A stretch of 64,000 bases of DNA. Origin: Anaerolineales bacterium. GTDB taxonomy: Bacteria; Chloroflexota; Anaerolineae; Anaerolineales; Villigracilaceae. This document shows, piece by piece, positions 54,470 through 63,399 of this stretch (the stretch's first letter is position 1; the number at the start of each line of letters is the position of its first letter). The position numbers were made by a program, and so were the translations under genes. Below the pieces are notes generated by a model. The model searched no databases. It worked only from the letters and a program-made list of their open reading frames with translations, and was not told the DNA's origin. The stretch is from the NCBI GenBank assembly GCA_014860745.1, contig JACZJC010000021.1:1-64000 (forward strand). Direction: 5' to 3'.

Positions 54470-55569
54470 AGGTGATGAAAGAGGCGGCGCAGAAAATCGC
54501 AAAGGGAGTCCTGCGCGCGGCCTCATGGAATTGGAGGCCCTACTCGCGTTTGATTTTGTACGGCGAGAAAGCGGAGTGGGTGTTGGATTGGGAAATGCGC
54601 GCGCTTGCAAATACCTGCGACCGCTTGGGGGTGCGGATGGCAGACCCGATCTGGAAGAACGCCTCGCAACCGCAGTCCATTTTTTTCTCCAACCATTTTT
54701 TCCTGTTGAACGTCGACTGGCAGAGGCTTTTACCTTCACACATCGGCTTTGCCTATTTTCATGGATTGCCGCATACCGGAGATCCGCTTTTTGATAATTT
54801 TTACAAATTCTTGTGCAAGAATCATGAACATTTTACGCGTGTTCAGGTTTCTCATTCTCAGATGCGGGATGTGACGCTGGGTACGGGTATCGATCCTTCC
54901 AAGGTATTTATCATTCCGATTGGGATCAATGTGGATTTCTTTCCATTTCGGAGCGCGGAGCAGAAACAAACGGCGCGTGCGGAGTTAGGCATTCCGCAAT
55001 CGTCCTTTGTGGTCGGTTCGTTTCAAAAAGATGGGGTGGGTTGGGAGGAAGGGTTGGAACCGAAGTTGATCAAGGGGCCGGATGTGTTTTTATCCACGAT
55101 CGAAATGTTGAAAAGAGATATCGGTGATTTGTTCGTTTTACTTTCCGGTCCTTCGCGCGGATATGTGAAAGATGGTCTTGAAAAGATGGGGGTTCCGTAT
55201 AAACACTTGTACATCAAGTCGTATCCTGACGTGGCAAAGTTGTTCCATGCTTTGGATGTGTATCTGGTGGCTTCGCGGCAGGAGGGCGGGCCGAAGGCAA
55301 TTTTGGAAAGCATGGCAAGCGGAGTGCCGATTGTCACCACCCGTGTGGGGCAGGCCATGGATTTGGTAAAGCACGGCAGGAATGGCTGGATGGTGGCTGT
55401 GGAGGATTCGGATTCGCTTGCCCGTTGTATTCTTGAGGTGCGTAACATGGATCCGCAGGACCTGATGCCGATTCTGAAAAATGGGCGCGCAACGGCGGAG
55501 GCGAATACTTACGAAAGCCAGCTTCCGTTATGGGCTGATTTTATGAAAGGGTTTGTGGAGACCCGTTAA
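54466..55569 (+). CDS. GT4 glycosyltransferase
   Basis: A 367-residue GT-B enzyme. The N-terminal half contains IGFAYFHGLPHTGDPLFDNFYKFLCKNHEHFTRVQVSHSQMRDV. The donor domain has GIPQSSFVVGSFQKDGVGWEEGLEPKLIKGPDVFLSTI and VYLVASRQEGGPKAILESMASGVPIVTTRVG, with the EX7E pattern at EGGPKAILE. The sequence FQKDGVGWEEGLEPKLIKGPD is seen in a subgroup of cell-surface GT4 enzymes. It is translationally coupled to both the gene before it and, 4 bases later, the one after it. Donor and acceptor are unknown. Confidence 0.85.
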   Translation: MKVMKEAAQKIAKGVLRAASWNWRPYSRLILYGEKAEWVLDWEMRALANTCDRLGVRMADPIWKNASQPQSIFFSNHFFLLNVDWQRLLPSHIGFAYFHGLPHTGDPLFDNFYKFLCKNHEHFTRVQVSHSQMRDVTLGTGIDPSKVFIIPIGINVDFFPFRSAEQKQTARAELGIPQSSFVVGSFQKDGVGWEEGLEPKLIKGPDVFLSTIEMLKRDIGDLFVLLSGPSRGYVKDGLEKMGVPYKHLYIKSYPDVAKLFHALDVYLVASRQEGGPKAILESMASGVPIVTTRVGQAMDLVKHGRNGWMVAVEDSDSLARCILEVRNMDPQDLMPILKNGRATAEANTYESQLPLWADFMKGFVETR

Positions 55570-55573
55570 CAAG

Positions 55574-56719
55574 ATGCTTCGGAAATTTATCGATTTTTTC
55601 AAATATCGTTTTCCGGGAATCTTCCGGGCGGTCATCCGCCTGCGGGATTTCTTTCTCATTCGCATTCCGGGCCGGTTAAATATTTTGCGGATCAGGAAAA
55701 GCAACTCTGGAATTTCCGTTTTTTACCTGACAACGAACTTCCCGTATCGCCCGGCCCGGCGCGGAGAGCACGCGCACGGCGGTTCGGTCAAATTGACCTA
55801 CCTTGCGGAGGAATTTCCACATGCGTTTCCCGCGGCAAATCTTGCATATATCGTTACCAGCGTCGGGCATTCCATGCAGAAGGAAATCCTTGAACGTGCA
55901 AAGCGGACTGGGTTGAAATTCGTCATTAACCATGACGGGGTTGCATTCCCGGCCTGGGCTGGCGATCAAACTATCGAGTTCAATCGCATCTCAAAAAATA
56001 TTTTGGACCAGGCGGATTTTGTTATCTACCAGAGTCGCTTTTCCAAATTAAGCGCGGACCTGTATCTTTCTCCGCCCAGTGTGCCGCAGGAGATCATTTA
56101 CAACCCCGTGGACCTTCGGCATTTTTCGCCCCAGATGATAACGAAACCAAAAGAGTTGACCCTTTTGCTTGGCGGGAATCAATATGAAAAATACCGCCTC
56201 CAGCTCGCATTGAAGACGCTTCAATCTTTGCTCGCGCATGTTCCAAATGCCCGGCTGATCGTCACCGGGACATTGTGGCTGCCATACCGCGAAGCGGAAG
56301 AGTGGACCGCCCGCACGCTAAAAGAAATGAATTTGACCGATCACGTGACGTTCGTTGGAACCTACACTCAGGCGGAAGCGCCGCTTCTTTTCTCACGGGC
56401 GCACATGCTCATCCATACCAAATATGCAGATCCCTGCCCGGGGCTGGTTGCGGAAGTGCTCGGCTGCGGGTTACCTGTTGTTTACGTGGGGAATGGCGGT
56501 GTACCGGAACTGGTCGAAGAGGCCGGGATTGGCGTCCCTGTGGAGCATAGTTGGGAGACCATCAACCTGCCTGCACCTGAAAAGATGGCTGAAGCTGTGA
56601 TGCGGGTATATGAAAACCTGAGTGATTATTCCCAAGCCGCGCGCCGCCAGGCGCAGAAATTTTCACTGGAAACCTTCGTTGCCAGACATAGGGATATTTT
56701 CACGAAGGTATTGGATTGA
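55574..56719 (+). CDS. GT4 glycosyltransferase
   Basis: A 381-residue GT-B enzyme from the ATG at 55574; an earlier ATG at 55553 would overlap the previous gene. A basic N-terminus (MLRKFIDFFKYRFPGIFRAVIRLRDFF) suggests membrane association. FPYRPARRGEHAHGGSVKLTYLAEEFP matches the acceptor-domain start. The donor domain begins at ELTLLLGGNQYEKYRLQLALKTL. The C-terminal active-site region is LIHTKYADPCPGLVAEVLGCGLPVVYVGNGGVPELV. It is one of a run of four glycosyltransferases. Specificity is unknown. Confidence 0.83.
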   Translation: MLRKFIDFFKYRFPGIFRAVIRLRDFFLIRIPGRLNILRIRKSNSGISVFYLTTNFPYRPARRGEHAHGGSVKLTYLAEEFPHAFPAANLAYIVTSVGHSMQKEILERAKRTGLKFVINHDGVAFPAWAGDQTIEFNRISKNILDQADFVIYQSRFSKLSADLYLSPPSVPQEIIYNPVDLRHFSPQMITKPKELTLLLGGNQYEKYRLQLALKTLQSLLAHVPNARLIVTGTLWLPYREAEEWTARTLKEMNLTDHVTFVGTYTQAEAPLLFSRAHMLIHTKYADPCPGLVAEVLGCGLPVVYVGNGGVPELVEEAGIGVPVEHSWETINLPAPEKMAEAVMRVYENLSDYSQAARRQAQKFSLETFVARHRDIFTKVLD

Positions 56720-56720
56720 A

Positions 56721-57629
56721 ATGACGAGCTCAAGAATCAGTGTCATCATCTGCACCCGCAATCGGTTTGACGATTTTCGAATGACTGTATCTTCGTTGAT
56801 GCTTCAATCCCGCCTGCCGGACGAATTGGTGGTCGTTGATTCATCCGATATAAATGAACTTGAGCCATACTTAAAATCCGCCGGCCTGCCGGTTCCAGTG
56901 AAATATGTCCATTCCAGGCCCGGCTTGACCCTCCAGCGAAACGTAGGCATCCGCAACAGCAAAGGTGACCTTGTTTTTTTCTTCGACGACGATTGTGAGC
57001 TGGAGGTGAATTACCTTGCGAAAGTGGAAGCTGTCTTCGAGCAGGATGCGCAGGGTAGGATCGGCGCAGTGGGGGGACGGCTCGAGAATCTGTTTGGTAA
57101 TCAGCCCATGACTTTAAAGTTCAGCGTGGAGCGCATGGTCTTTGGTTTGATTCGCTCTCTTTTTGGTTTGGATGATTATGGAAGCGGGCGGTTCCGTTTA
57201 TCTGGAATGGCAACCTTCCCTCACGATTCGATGAAGGCAAGGTATATTGACTGCCTGAGCGGCGGGTTGATGGCGTTTCGGAGGGAGGTCTTTCAAAAGG
57301 TTGAATTCGATGAGAACCTGCCGGGCTATGGGTTGATGGAAGATTGGTCCATTTCCAAAAGCACGTTGAATGCGGGGTATAAAATCTATTACGAACCATC
57401 TGCTTCGCTGGTACACAAGGAAAGCCCCCAAAACCGGCTGAATTATTTTCGCTGGGCGGAGATGATGGTTGCCAATTACGATTATCTTTTCCAAAAAAAT
57501 TGGCGCCGCGACTGGTTCCGCCGCCCGTTTTATTACTGGGCTTTGCTGGGGCTGGTCGTGATCAACCTGCACAACCGGGATGCCCTGCGCGGCACGTTGA
57601 GCGGTATCAAACAGTTGAAGAAGGGTTGA
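56721..57629 (+). CDS. GT2 glycosyltransferase
   Basis: Inverting GT-A glycosyltransferase of 302 residues from the ATG at 56721, one base after the previous stop; upstream codons only read through that gene. Motifs are ISVIICTRNRFDDF (6-19), LVVVDSSD (36-43) and RNVGIRNSKGDLVFFFDDDCEL with the DXD-type DDD at 89-91. LSGGLMAFRREVF and GLMEDWSISKSTLNAGYKI (ED motif of the acceptor base) follow. The C-terminus has a hydrophobic stretch (FYYWALLGLVVINL), possibly a membrane anchor. It is followed by rmd. Confidence 0.85.
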   Translation: MTSSRISVIICTRNRFDDFRMTVSSLMLQSRLPDELVVVDSSDINELEPYLKSAGLPVPVKYVHSRPGLTLQRNVGIRNSKGDLVFFFDDDCELEVNYLAKVEAVFEQDAQGRIGAVGGRLENLFGNQPMTLKFSVERMVFGLIRSLFGLDDYGSGRFRLSGMATFPHDSMKARYIDCLSGGLMAFRREVFQKVEFDENLPGYGLMEDWSISKSTLNAGYKIYYEPSASLVHKESPQNRLNYFRWAEMMVANYDYLFQKNWRRDWFRRPFYYWALLGLVVINLHNRDALRGTLSGIKQLKKG

Positions 57630-57633
57630 GCAA

Positions 57634-58557
57634 ATGTCCCGCGCATTGATCACTGGAATTTCTGGTTTTGTTGGCAGGCATCTCGAGCGTCGACTTGCCG
57701 AACGGGGATGGCAGGTCTTTGGGTTTGACATCCGCGCCGAACGTGAAAATGTCTTCGCGGGCGATCTGACCGACCGAGCTGCGCTTTCTTCCGCAATTAA
57801 GCAAAGCAAACCGGGCGCAATCTTCCACCTTGCCGGTGTGATCAAATCTGATTCGCCCGAAATATTTTACAAGGCAAATTTGTTGGGTACATTGGCTTTG
57901 TTCGATGCGATCATGGAGGCGGATATTCATCCGAACGTTGTGGTGGCAAGTTCCAGCGCGGTATATGGCCGAACGTCGGGTGAGAAGCCGATCACTGAGA
58001 GGATGCAACTGCGCCCGGTGACCGATTATGCGGTCAGCAAGGCGGCGCAGGAGACTGCGGCTCTTCGATACTTTGATGCATTCGGCATGCGAGTAACGAT
58101 TGTGCGGATGTTCAACCTGCTCGGACCCGGTCAATCGCCTGACCTGGCTTGCTCTGCGTTTGCGCGTCAGATCGCGCTGGCGGAAAGATCTGGGCAAATG
58201 GAGATCGTCACCGGCAACCTCGATGCCAGGCGTGATTTTGTGGATGTGCGCGATGCTGTCCGCGCGTTTGAGCTGGTTGCCCAAAAGGGAAAGCCGGGTC
58301 AGGTCTATAATGTCTGTTCGGGGCGGGCGGTGGCGGTTCGAAAATGCTTGAGCGGGATGATGTCCATGTCGCCCAGGCAGTTGTCGGCTAGAATCGATGC
58401 GGATAGAGTCCAGAAGAATGATGTCCCCGTGCAGGTGGGGAGTTATCAAAAGTTGAAGAAAGCTTCAGGCTGGAGTCCGAAGATTTCGTTGAAACAATCC
58501 CTGGCCGATTTGCTGAATGATTGGCGCGAGCGAGTCAAAGAAGTGGAGTCAAAATGA
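57634..58557 (+). CDS. rmd: GDP-4-keto-6-deoxy-D-mannose reductase (Rmd-like SDR)
   Basis: Probably reduces the product of Gmd to GDP-D-rhamnose. The 307-residue SDR has TGISGFVG (7-14), FHLAGVIKSDSPEIFYKANLLGTL and ASSSAVYG. The catalytic YAVSK has Tyr132 and Lys136. VRMFNLLGPGQSPDLACSAFARQIA is the segment typical of the Rmd/Tld group. The gmd gene is 29 kb upstream, so the pathway is split over the locus. GDP-6-deoxy-talose is an alternative product that sequence cannot exclude. Confidence 0.75.
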   Translation: MSRALITGISGFVGRHLERRLAERGWQVFGFDIRAERENVFAGDLTDRAALSSAIKQSKPGAIFHLAGVIKSDSPEIFYKANLLGTLALFDAIMEADIHPNVVVASSSAVYGRTSGEKPITERMQLRPVTDYAVSKAAQETAALRYFDAFGMRVTIVRMFNLLGPGQSPDLACSAFARQIALAERSGQMEIVTGNLDARRDFVDVRDAVRAFELVAQKGKPGQVYNVCSGRAVAVRKCLSGMMSMSPRQLSARIDADRVQKNDVPVQVGSYQKLKKASGWSPKISLKQSLADLLNDWRERVKEVESK

Positions 58558-59543
58558 ATTGGAATGGCGTGAAGGTTTTAGTGACTGGCGCGGGCGGATT
58601 TATCGCCAGCCATTTAGTGGAACGATTGGTGAGCGAAGGTGCACAGGTGCGGGCGTTCGTGAGATACAACTCGCGCAACGATGTGGGGATGCTGCGGCTG
58701 ATTCCCGCCGATGTTTTTTCGCAGCTTGAGATCGTGCATGGCGACCTGCGGGATGTGGAAGCCTTGCGCGATGCAGTGAAGGGCATGGATACGGTTTTTC
58801 ATCTTGGCGCATTGATCGCCATTCCTTATTCCTACGTTCATCCGCGCGAGGTGTTCGATGTGAATGTGATGGGCACCATGAATGTGATGATGGCGGCGCG
58901 GGATTTTGGCGTACGGCGCGTGGTTCATACATCCACCAGCGAAGTATACGGCACCGCGCAATATGTTCCGATCGATGAAGCGCATCCCCTGCAAGGTCAA
59001 TCGCCGTATTCTGCCAGTAAAATCGGCGCGGATAAAATTGCCGAAAGTTTTTATCGTTCGTTCGAAGTGCCGGTGGTTACGCTGCGTCCCTTCAATACCT
59101 ATGGTCCTCGTCAATCTGCGCGGGCGGTGATTCCAACCATCATCACCCAGGCATTGACCCGCGACGAGGTGAAACTTGGCAGCCTCGAGCCTTCGCGCGA
59201 TTTCACTTTTGTTAAAGATACTGCCAGCGGCTTTTTGAAAGTCGCCGAAGCCGAAGGTGTGCTTGGCGAGGAAGTGAATCTCGGCAATGACAACACCATT
59301 CGCATCGGTGATTTGGCGAACAAGATCTTTGAGATCATTGGTAGGAATCCGAAGGTCATCGCCGACCCGCAGCGTATCCGCCCTGGAAAAAGTGAAGTGA
59401 TGAAGTTGTGGGCCTCGAACGAAAAAGCCAGACGCATGATCGGATGGGAACCCCGCGTCTCTTTGGACGAGGGCCTGCGTGCCACCATTGAGTGGATCTC
59501 CGCTCATCTCGACCACTACCGACCTGATGAATACACGGTGTAA
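58554..59543 (+). CDS. NAD-dependent 4,6-dehydratase/epimerase, LegB-like
   Basis: Extended SDR of 329 residues from the ATG at 58554, overlapping the rmd stop (ATGA); an upstream in-frame extension runs through rmd. It has TGAGGFIA (11-18) and GALIAIPYSYVHPREVFDVNVMGTMNVM. HTSTSEVYGTAQYVPIDEAHPLQGQSPYSASK gives Tyr152 and Lys156, followed by RPFNTYGPRQSARAVIPTII. This set is characteristic of the dehydratases at the start of legionaminic acid-type pathways. A LegC aminotransferase is not adjacent in the window. It is followed 5 bp later by a sugar nucleotidyltransferase. Confidence 0.8.
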   Translation: MNWNGVKVLVTGAGGFIASHLVERLVSEGAQVRAFVRYNSRNDVGMLRLIPADVFSQLEIVHGDLRDVEALRDAVKGMDTVFHLGALIAIPYSYVHPREVFDVNVMGTMNVMMAARDFGVRRVVHTSTSEVYGTAQYVPIDEAHPLQGQSPYSASKIGADKIAESFYRSFEVPVVTLRPFNTYGPRQSARAVIPTIITQALTRDEVKLGSLEPSRDFTFVKDTASGFLKVAEAEGVLGEEVNLGNDNTIRIGDLANKIFEIIGRNPKVIADPQRIRPGKSEVMKLWASNEKARRMIGWEPRVSLDEGLRATIEWISAHLDHYRPDEYTV

Positions 59544-59548
59544 TTGAT

Positions 59549-60268
59549 ATGCGAGCTGTCATTCTTGCCGGAGGGAAAGGCGCGCGCCTCGCCCCGTACA
59601 CGACCGTTCTTCCCAAACCGCTCATGCCGGTTGGCGATATGCCGATTCTGGAAATTGTCATCCGCCAGTTGCAGAAAAAAGGCTTTGACGATATTACTCT
59701 CGCAACCGGCTATCTCGCCGAACTGCTGATGGCCTACTGCGGCGATGGAAGCAAGTTCAATGTCAAAATTGATTACTCCCGCGAAGAACAACCCCTTGGC
59801 ACGGCGGGTCCGATTGCCATTGTGCCGAACTTGAGTGACACTTTTTTGGTGATGAACGGCGATCTGCTGACAACCATCGATTACGGTGCCATGCTGAAAT
59901 ATCACCGTGAACGCGGCGCGCTGGCCACGGTTGCCTGTTACCAGCGTGATGTAAAAATCGATCTGGGTGTCATTCAAGTGGATGAAGAGAATTGGGTGTC
60001 CGATTACATAGAAAAACCGACCTATCATTACTCGGTGAGCATGGGCATTTATCTCTTCGAACCTGTGATTCTGAACTACATCCCGAGAGGACAGCACCTC
60101 GACCTTCCTGAACTGGTGCTGAAGTTGATGCGCGACGGCAAAAAGGTCAATGTGTTCAACTTTGACGGGTACTGGCTGGACATCGGCCGCCACGACGATT
60201 ATGAGCGTGCCATCGAAGAGTTTGCGGCGCATCGTGACGCCTTCCTTTCTGATGATGAAACCGCATGA
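59549..60268 (+). CDS. Sugar-1-phosphate nucleotidyltransferase (GDP-type)
   Basis: Makes an NDP-sugar from a sugar-1-phosphate. The 239-residue protein is a single NTP_transferase domain. It has the pyrophosphorylase motif LAGGKGARLAPYTTVLPKPLMPVGDMP (6-32), LGTAGPIAIVPNLSDTFLVMNGDLLTTIDY with the metal Asp, and EKPTYHYSVSMGIYLFEPVIL. FNFDGYWLDIGRHDDYERA is also present. It lacks the C-terminal extension of the large GDP-mannose enzymes. It could supply GDP-mannose for gmd or, being next to a LegB-like gene, GDP-glucosamine as in Campylobacter legionaminate synthesis. Confidence 0.83.
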   Translation: MRAVILAGGKGARLAPYTTVLPKPLMPVGDMPILEIVIRQLQKKGFDDITLATGYLAELLMAYCGDGSKFNVKIDYSREEQPLGTAGPIAIVPNLSDTFLVMNGDLLTTIDYGAMLKYHRERGALATVACYQRDVKIDLGVIQVDEENWVSDYIEKPTYHYSVSMGIYLFEPVILNYIPRGQHLDLPELVLKLMRDGKKVNVFNFDGYWLDIGRHDDYERAIEEFAAHRDAFLSDDETA

Positions 60269-61506
60269 TCCTTTTCTTGTTTGCGGCATCCTATCCATAT
60301 GATTTTGCAGTGGAGCAGACCTTTCTGGCAGAGGAGGTTCGCATCCTCGCCAAAAAATTCGACCGGGTCATTCTTGTGCCGAAACTCAAGCGCGGGAATC
60401 GATTGTCCATTCCGGCCGGTGTGGAGGTGGATACGAGTTTCGCAGAGTCCTTTTCGTCTGCCAGGCAGGTTCGCTTTGGGATTTTGTCCATGTTCTCGCG
60501 GGATTTTTTCGAGGATATAAAGAACCGCCTGCCCAAGTCTTTGTCCTTTGTTTATATGAGGAGGTTGGTTTCGTTTTTGGCAGGCGCGCGCCTCACACAG
60601 GACTGGGTACAAAACTGGTTCCTAAAAAATAACATCCCCGACTCTTCTGCTGTTTTTTATACCTTTTGGTTCGATGATATTTCGATGGGGATTGGTCTGG
60701 CGAAGAATACCCATCCCAATTTGCGCGTGGTTTCGAGAACGCATGGATATGATCTCTACGAAGAGTTGTATGCCCTGTGGCCCTGCCGCTCCAAAGCCAT
60801 TTCCCTGATGGACGGCCTCTTCGCGGATTCAGATGCGGGAGCGGAATATCTTCGCGAAAAATATCCAGCCTTCAAGGATCGTTACCAAACCGCACTGCTG
60901 GGTGTGCGCGACCCGGGCGCGGTTGCCGACCCTTCCATGGATGGTGTTTTGCGAATCGTTTCCTGCTCCATGCTTAATCCCATAAAACGGATCGACCTGC
61001 TTTTGGAAGGCATCGCCTGTGCGGCGCGCAGGCGCATAGGACAGAAGATCGAGTGGTGGCATTTCGGCGAGGGCGAACCACGGGAGGAATTAATCAAAAG
61101 GGCAGCCAATGAATTTCCACCGAATGCCAGCGCCGATTTTCCCGGATATAAGAGCCAGGCCGACCTCATCAAAAACTACATCGATAATCCGGTGGATGTT
61201 TTCGTCAATGTCAGCTCCACCGAAGGGACCCCGGTCTCCATCATGGAAGCGGTGAGCTGCGGAATCCCGGTCATTGCCGCGGCGGTCGGCGGCAACGCGG
61301 AAATCGTTTCTGAAAAGAATGGATTTTTATTGAACGAAAATCCCACAGCGGAAGAAATCGCGGATGCCCTTCTGAAAGTCTGCGACCAGCGTGAGGAAAT
61401 GCAAAGGAAACGACGCGCCAGCCGAGAGGTCTGGCTGGAACGATATAATGAAACGACCAACTTTGAGGCGTTTGCCCAAAAATTGGTCGAGATAAGGAAG
61501 CGTTAA
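60265..61506 (+). CDS. GT4 glycosyltransferase
   Basis: A 413-residue GT-B enzyme, overlapping the nucleotidyltransferase by 4 bases. The N-terminal half contains YPYDFAVEQTFLAEEVRILAKKFDRVILVPKL and, later, VVSRTHGYDLYEELYALWPCRSKAISLMDGLFADSDAGAEYLREKYP. The donor domain has LRIVSCSMLNPIKRIDLLLEGI and VFVNVSSTEGTPVSIMEAVSCGIPVIAAAVGGNAEIV, with EX7E at Glu-Gly-Thr-Pro...Glu-Ala. It is close to the colanic-acid WcaL/AmsK type. Acceptor is unknown. Confidence 0.85.
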   Translation: MILFLFAASYPYDFAVEQTFLAEEVRILAKKFDRVILVPKLKRGNRLSIPAGVEVDTSFAESFSSARQVRFGILSMFSRDFFEDIKNRLPKSLSFVYMRRLVSFLAGARLTQDWVQNWFLKNNIPDSSAVFYTFWFDDISMGIGLAKNTHPNLRVVSRTHGYDLYEELYALWPCRSKAISLMDGLFADSDAGAEYLREKYPAFKDRYQTALLGVRDPGAVADPSMDGVLRIVSCSMLNPIKRIDLLLEGIACAARRRIGQKIEWWHFGEGEPREELIKRAANEFPPNASADFPGYKSQADLIKNYIDNPVDVFVNVSSTEGTPVSIMEAVSCGIPVIAAAVGGNAEIVSEKNGFLLNENPTAEEIADALLKVCDQREEMQRKRRASREVWLERYNETTNFEAFAQKLVEIRKR

Positions 61507-61512
61507 TACGTC

Positions 61513-63399
61513 ATGTGTGGAATTACAGGTATATGGAATTTGGACGGCAGGCCGGTCTCCCGCGAAGAGTTGATCCGCTTTACGAATCAGCTCGCTCATC
61601 GCGGCCCCGACGGCTGGGATGTGCACGTGGAGGATTCTGCCGCTGTGGGCTTTGGTCATCGCCGCCTCGCCATCATCGACTTGAACACCGGCGACCAGCC
61701 CATGTCCTTTGCCGACGGCCGTTATTGGACCGTCTTCAACGGCGAAATTTATAATTTTGTTGAGTTGAAAAAAGAGCTTGAAGGCCTGGGTTATCAATTC
61801 AAGACCGACTCGGATACCGAAGTGGTGCTGGCCAGTTATGACAAATGGGGCGAGGACTGCCAGTTCAAATTAAACGGCATGTGGGCCTGCGCCATCTGGG
61901 ACCGGCGCGAGCAGAAACTTTTTATTTCACGCGACCGCTTTGGCGTAAAACCACTCGTCTATTTTTTTGACGGCAAACGCTTTGCCTTCGCTTCTGAAAT
62001 GAAAGCTTTTCTTGCGCTTGAAGGTTTTCACGCGGAATACAACCCGACCGTGCTTGCCAACTCATTGGATAACGCGGCGCACGTGGAAGGCGCGGAAGAT
62101 TGCCTGTTCTTGGGACTCAAACGTGTGCTGGGCGGCCATTGCCTGACGTTGACGGCAAACGGCGAATTGAATATCCGCCGCTGGTGGAACACGCTCGATC
62201 ATCTTCAAGATGTGTCCGGACGATACGACGACCAGGTTCAGCAATATCGCGAATTGTTTCTGGATGCCTGCCGCATCCGCATGCGAAGTGATGTGCCGAT
62301 TGGCACGGCTTTAAGCGGCGGCCTGGATTCCAGTTCGGTGCTTTCGTCCATGAGTTATATCCGCAAGTCCGGTGATGCGACCATGCGCATGGCGCATGAA
62401 TGGCAGAAGGCTTTCATCGGGACGTATCCCGGCAAGATCATTGACGAGCGTCGTTACGCCGACGAGGTCATCAGGCACACAGGCGTGCAGCCCATATACT
62501 GTGAAATGAACGCGGATATGTATCTTGACCATTTCAACGACATTCTTTATCAATACGAGGAACTGTCCGATATTCATCTCGGTCCGTGGTTCGTGCACAA
62601 GAAGCAGCGTGAAAACGGCGTAGTCGTGACCATCGACGGCCACGGCGGGGATGAGGCATTGGGCGGGTACACCTGGCACGTCTTCGCGGCGATGCGCGAT
62701 GCAAAACCAATCCGATTTTTGGAACTGGCGTTAATTCGTAACAGCATGAGTCTGACAAATAATCTCGGAACCTATGTGATCGCTGCGAAAAACCGCCTGC
62801 TTGGAAAAAAATCCGCCCTGAATCAAACCTCATGGCTGAACATACAGCCGCAGGCATTCACCTCCGCCGCGATGGAGGAGGATCTGCCGCGTATTGCAAA
62901 CCGCGACTCCTTGTTCAAATCGCTTTACATCGATTTTCATTTCACGAATTTGCCGATGAACCTGCGCGACTTCGACCGCCTTTCGATGGCGCATGGCGTT
63001 GAAGTCCGCTCGCCGTTCATGGACTGGCGGCTGGTTACCTTCGCCTTCTCGATTCCATCCGCGCATAAAATCGGCGCGGGTTACACCAAACGGATTTTGC
63101 GCGACTCGATGAAAGACATCCTGCCCGAAGCGATTCGCGCCCGCACGAAAAAACTCGGCTTTCCGAATCTGGATGAAGGCTGGAACTCTCCGCGCGGACA
63201 TCAATTCATCCGCGATTCGATTTCTTCATTAGACTTTAAATCGTCTCCATATTGGAACGGAACACGCATCACCTTGGACCTCGAGCCTGCTTTTCGGACC
63301 CATGACAGTTCCCGCATCTACAAGGCTTGGAAGCTCGTCCAGGCTCAATCCCTGATGCGGATGTTCCGCGAGAAAAATGAAAGGATGCAAACCGCATGA
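61513..63399 (+). CDS. Asparagine-synthase-type glutamine amidotransferase
   Basis: ATP- and glutamine-dependent amidation of a carboxylate. The 628-residue protein has the N-terminal class II glutaminase domain with Cys2 (MCGITGIWNL), QLAHRGPDGWDVH and FNGEIYN. The synthetase domain has the PP-loop SGGLDSS (268-274) and, later, DGHGGDEALGGY. The C-terminal VRSPFMDWRLVTFAFSIPSAHKIGAGYTKRILRDSM is also typical. In polysaccharide loci such AsnB-like enzymes convert uronic acids to uronamides (compare Francisella WbtH). The ATGA overlap with hisH links it with ammonia-transfer chemistry. Use as a true asparagine synthetase is less likely here. Confidence 0.85.
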   Translation: MCGITGIWNLDGRPVSREELIRFTNQLAHRGPDGWDVHVEDSAAVGFGHRRLAIIDLNTGDQPMSFADGRYWTVFNGEIYNFVELKKELEGLGYQFKTDSDTEVVLASYDKWGEDCQFKLNGMWACAIWDRREQKLFISRDRFGVKPLVYFFDGKRFAFASEMKAFLALEGFHAEYNPTVLANSLDNAAHVEGAEDCLFLGLKRVLGGHCLTLTANGELNIRRWWNTLDHLQDVSGRYDDQVQQYRELFLDACRIRMRSDVPIGTALSGGLDSSSVLSSMSYIRKSGDATMRMAHEWQKAFIGTYPGKIIDERRYADEVIRHTGVQPIYCEMNADMYLDHFNDILYQYEELSDIHLGPWFVHKKQRENGVVVTIDGHGGDEALGGYTWHVFAAMRDAKPIRFLELALIRNSMSLTNNLGTYVIAAKNRLLGKKSALNQTSWLNIQPQAFTSAAMEEDLPRIANRDSLFKSLYIDFHFTNLPMNLRDFDRLSMAHGVEVRSPFMDWRLVTFAFSIPSAHKIGAGYTKRILRDSMKDILPEAIRARTKKLGFPNLDEGWNSPRGHQFIRDSISSLDFKSSPYWNGTRITLDLEPAFRTHDSSRIYKAWKLVQAQSLMRMFREKNERMQTA

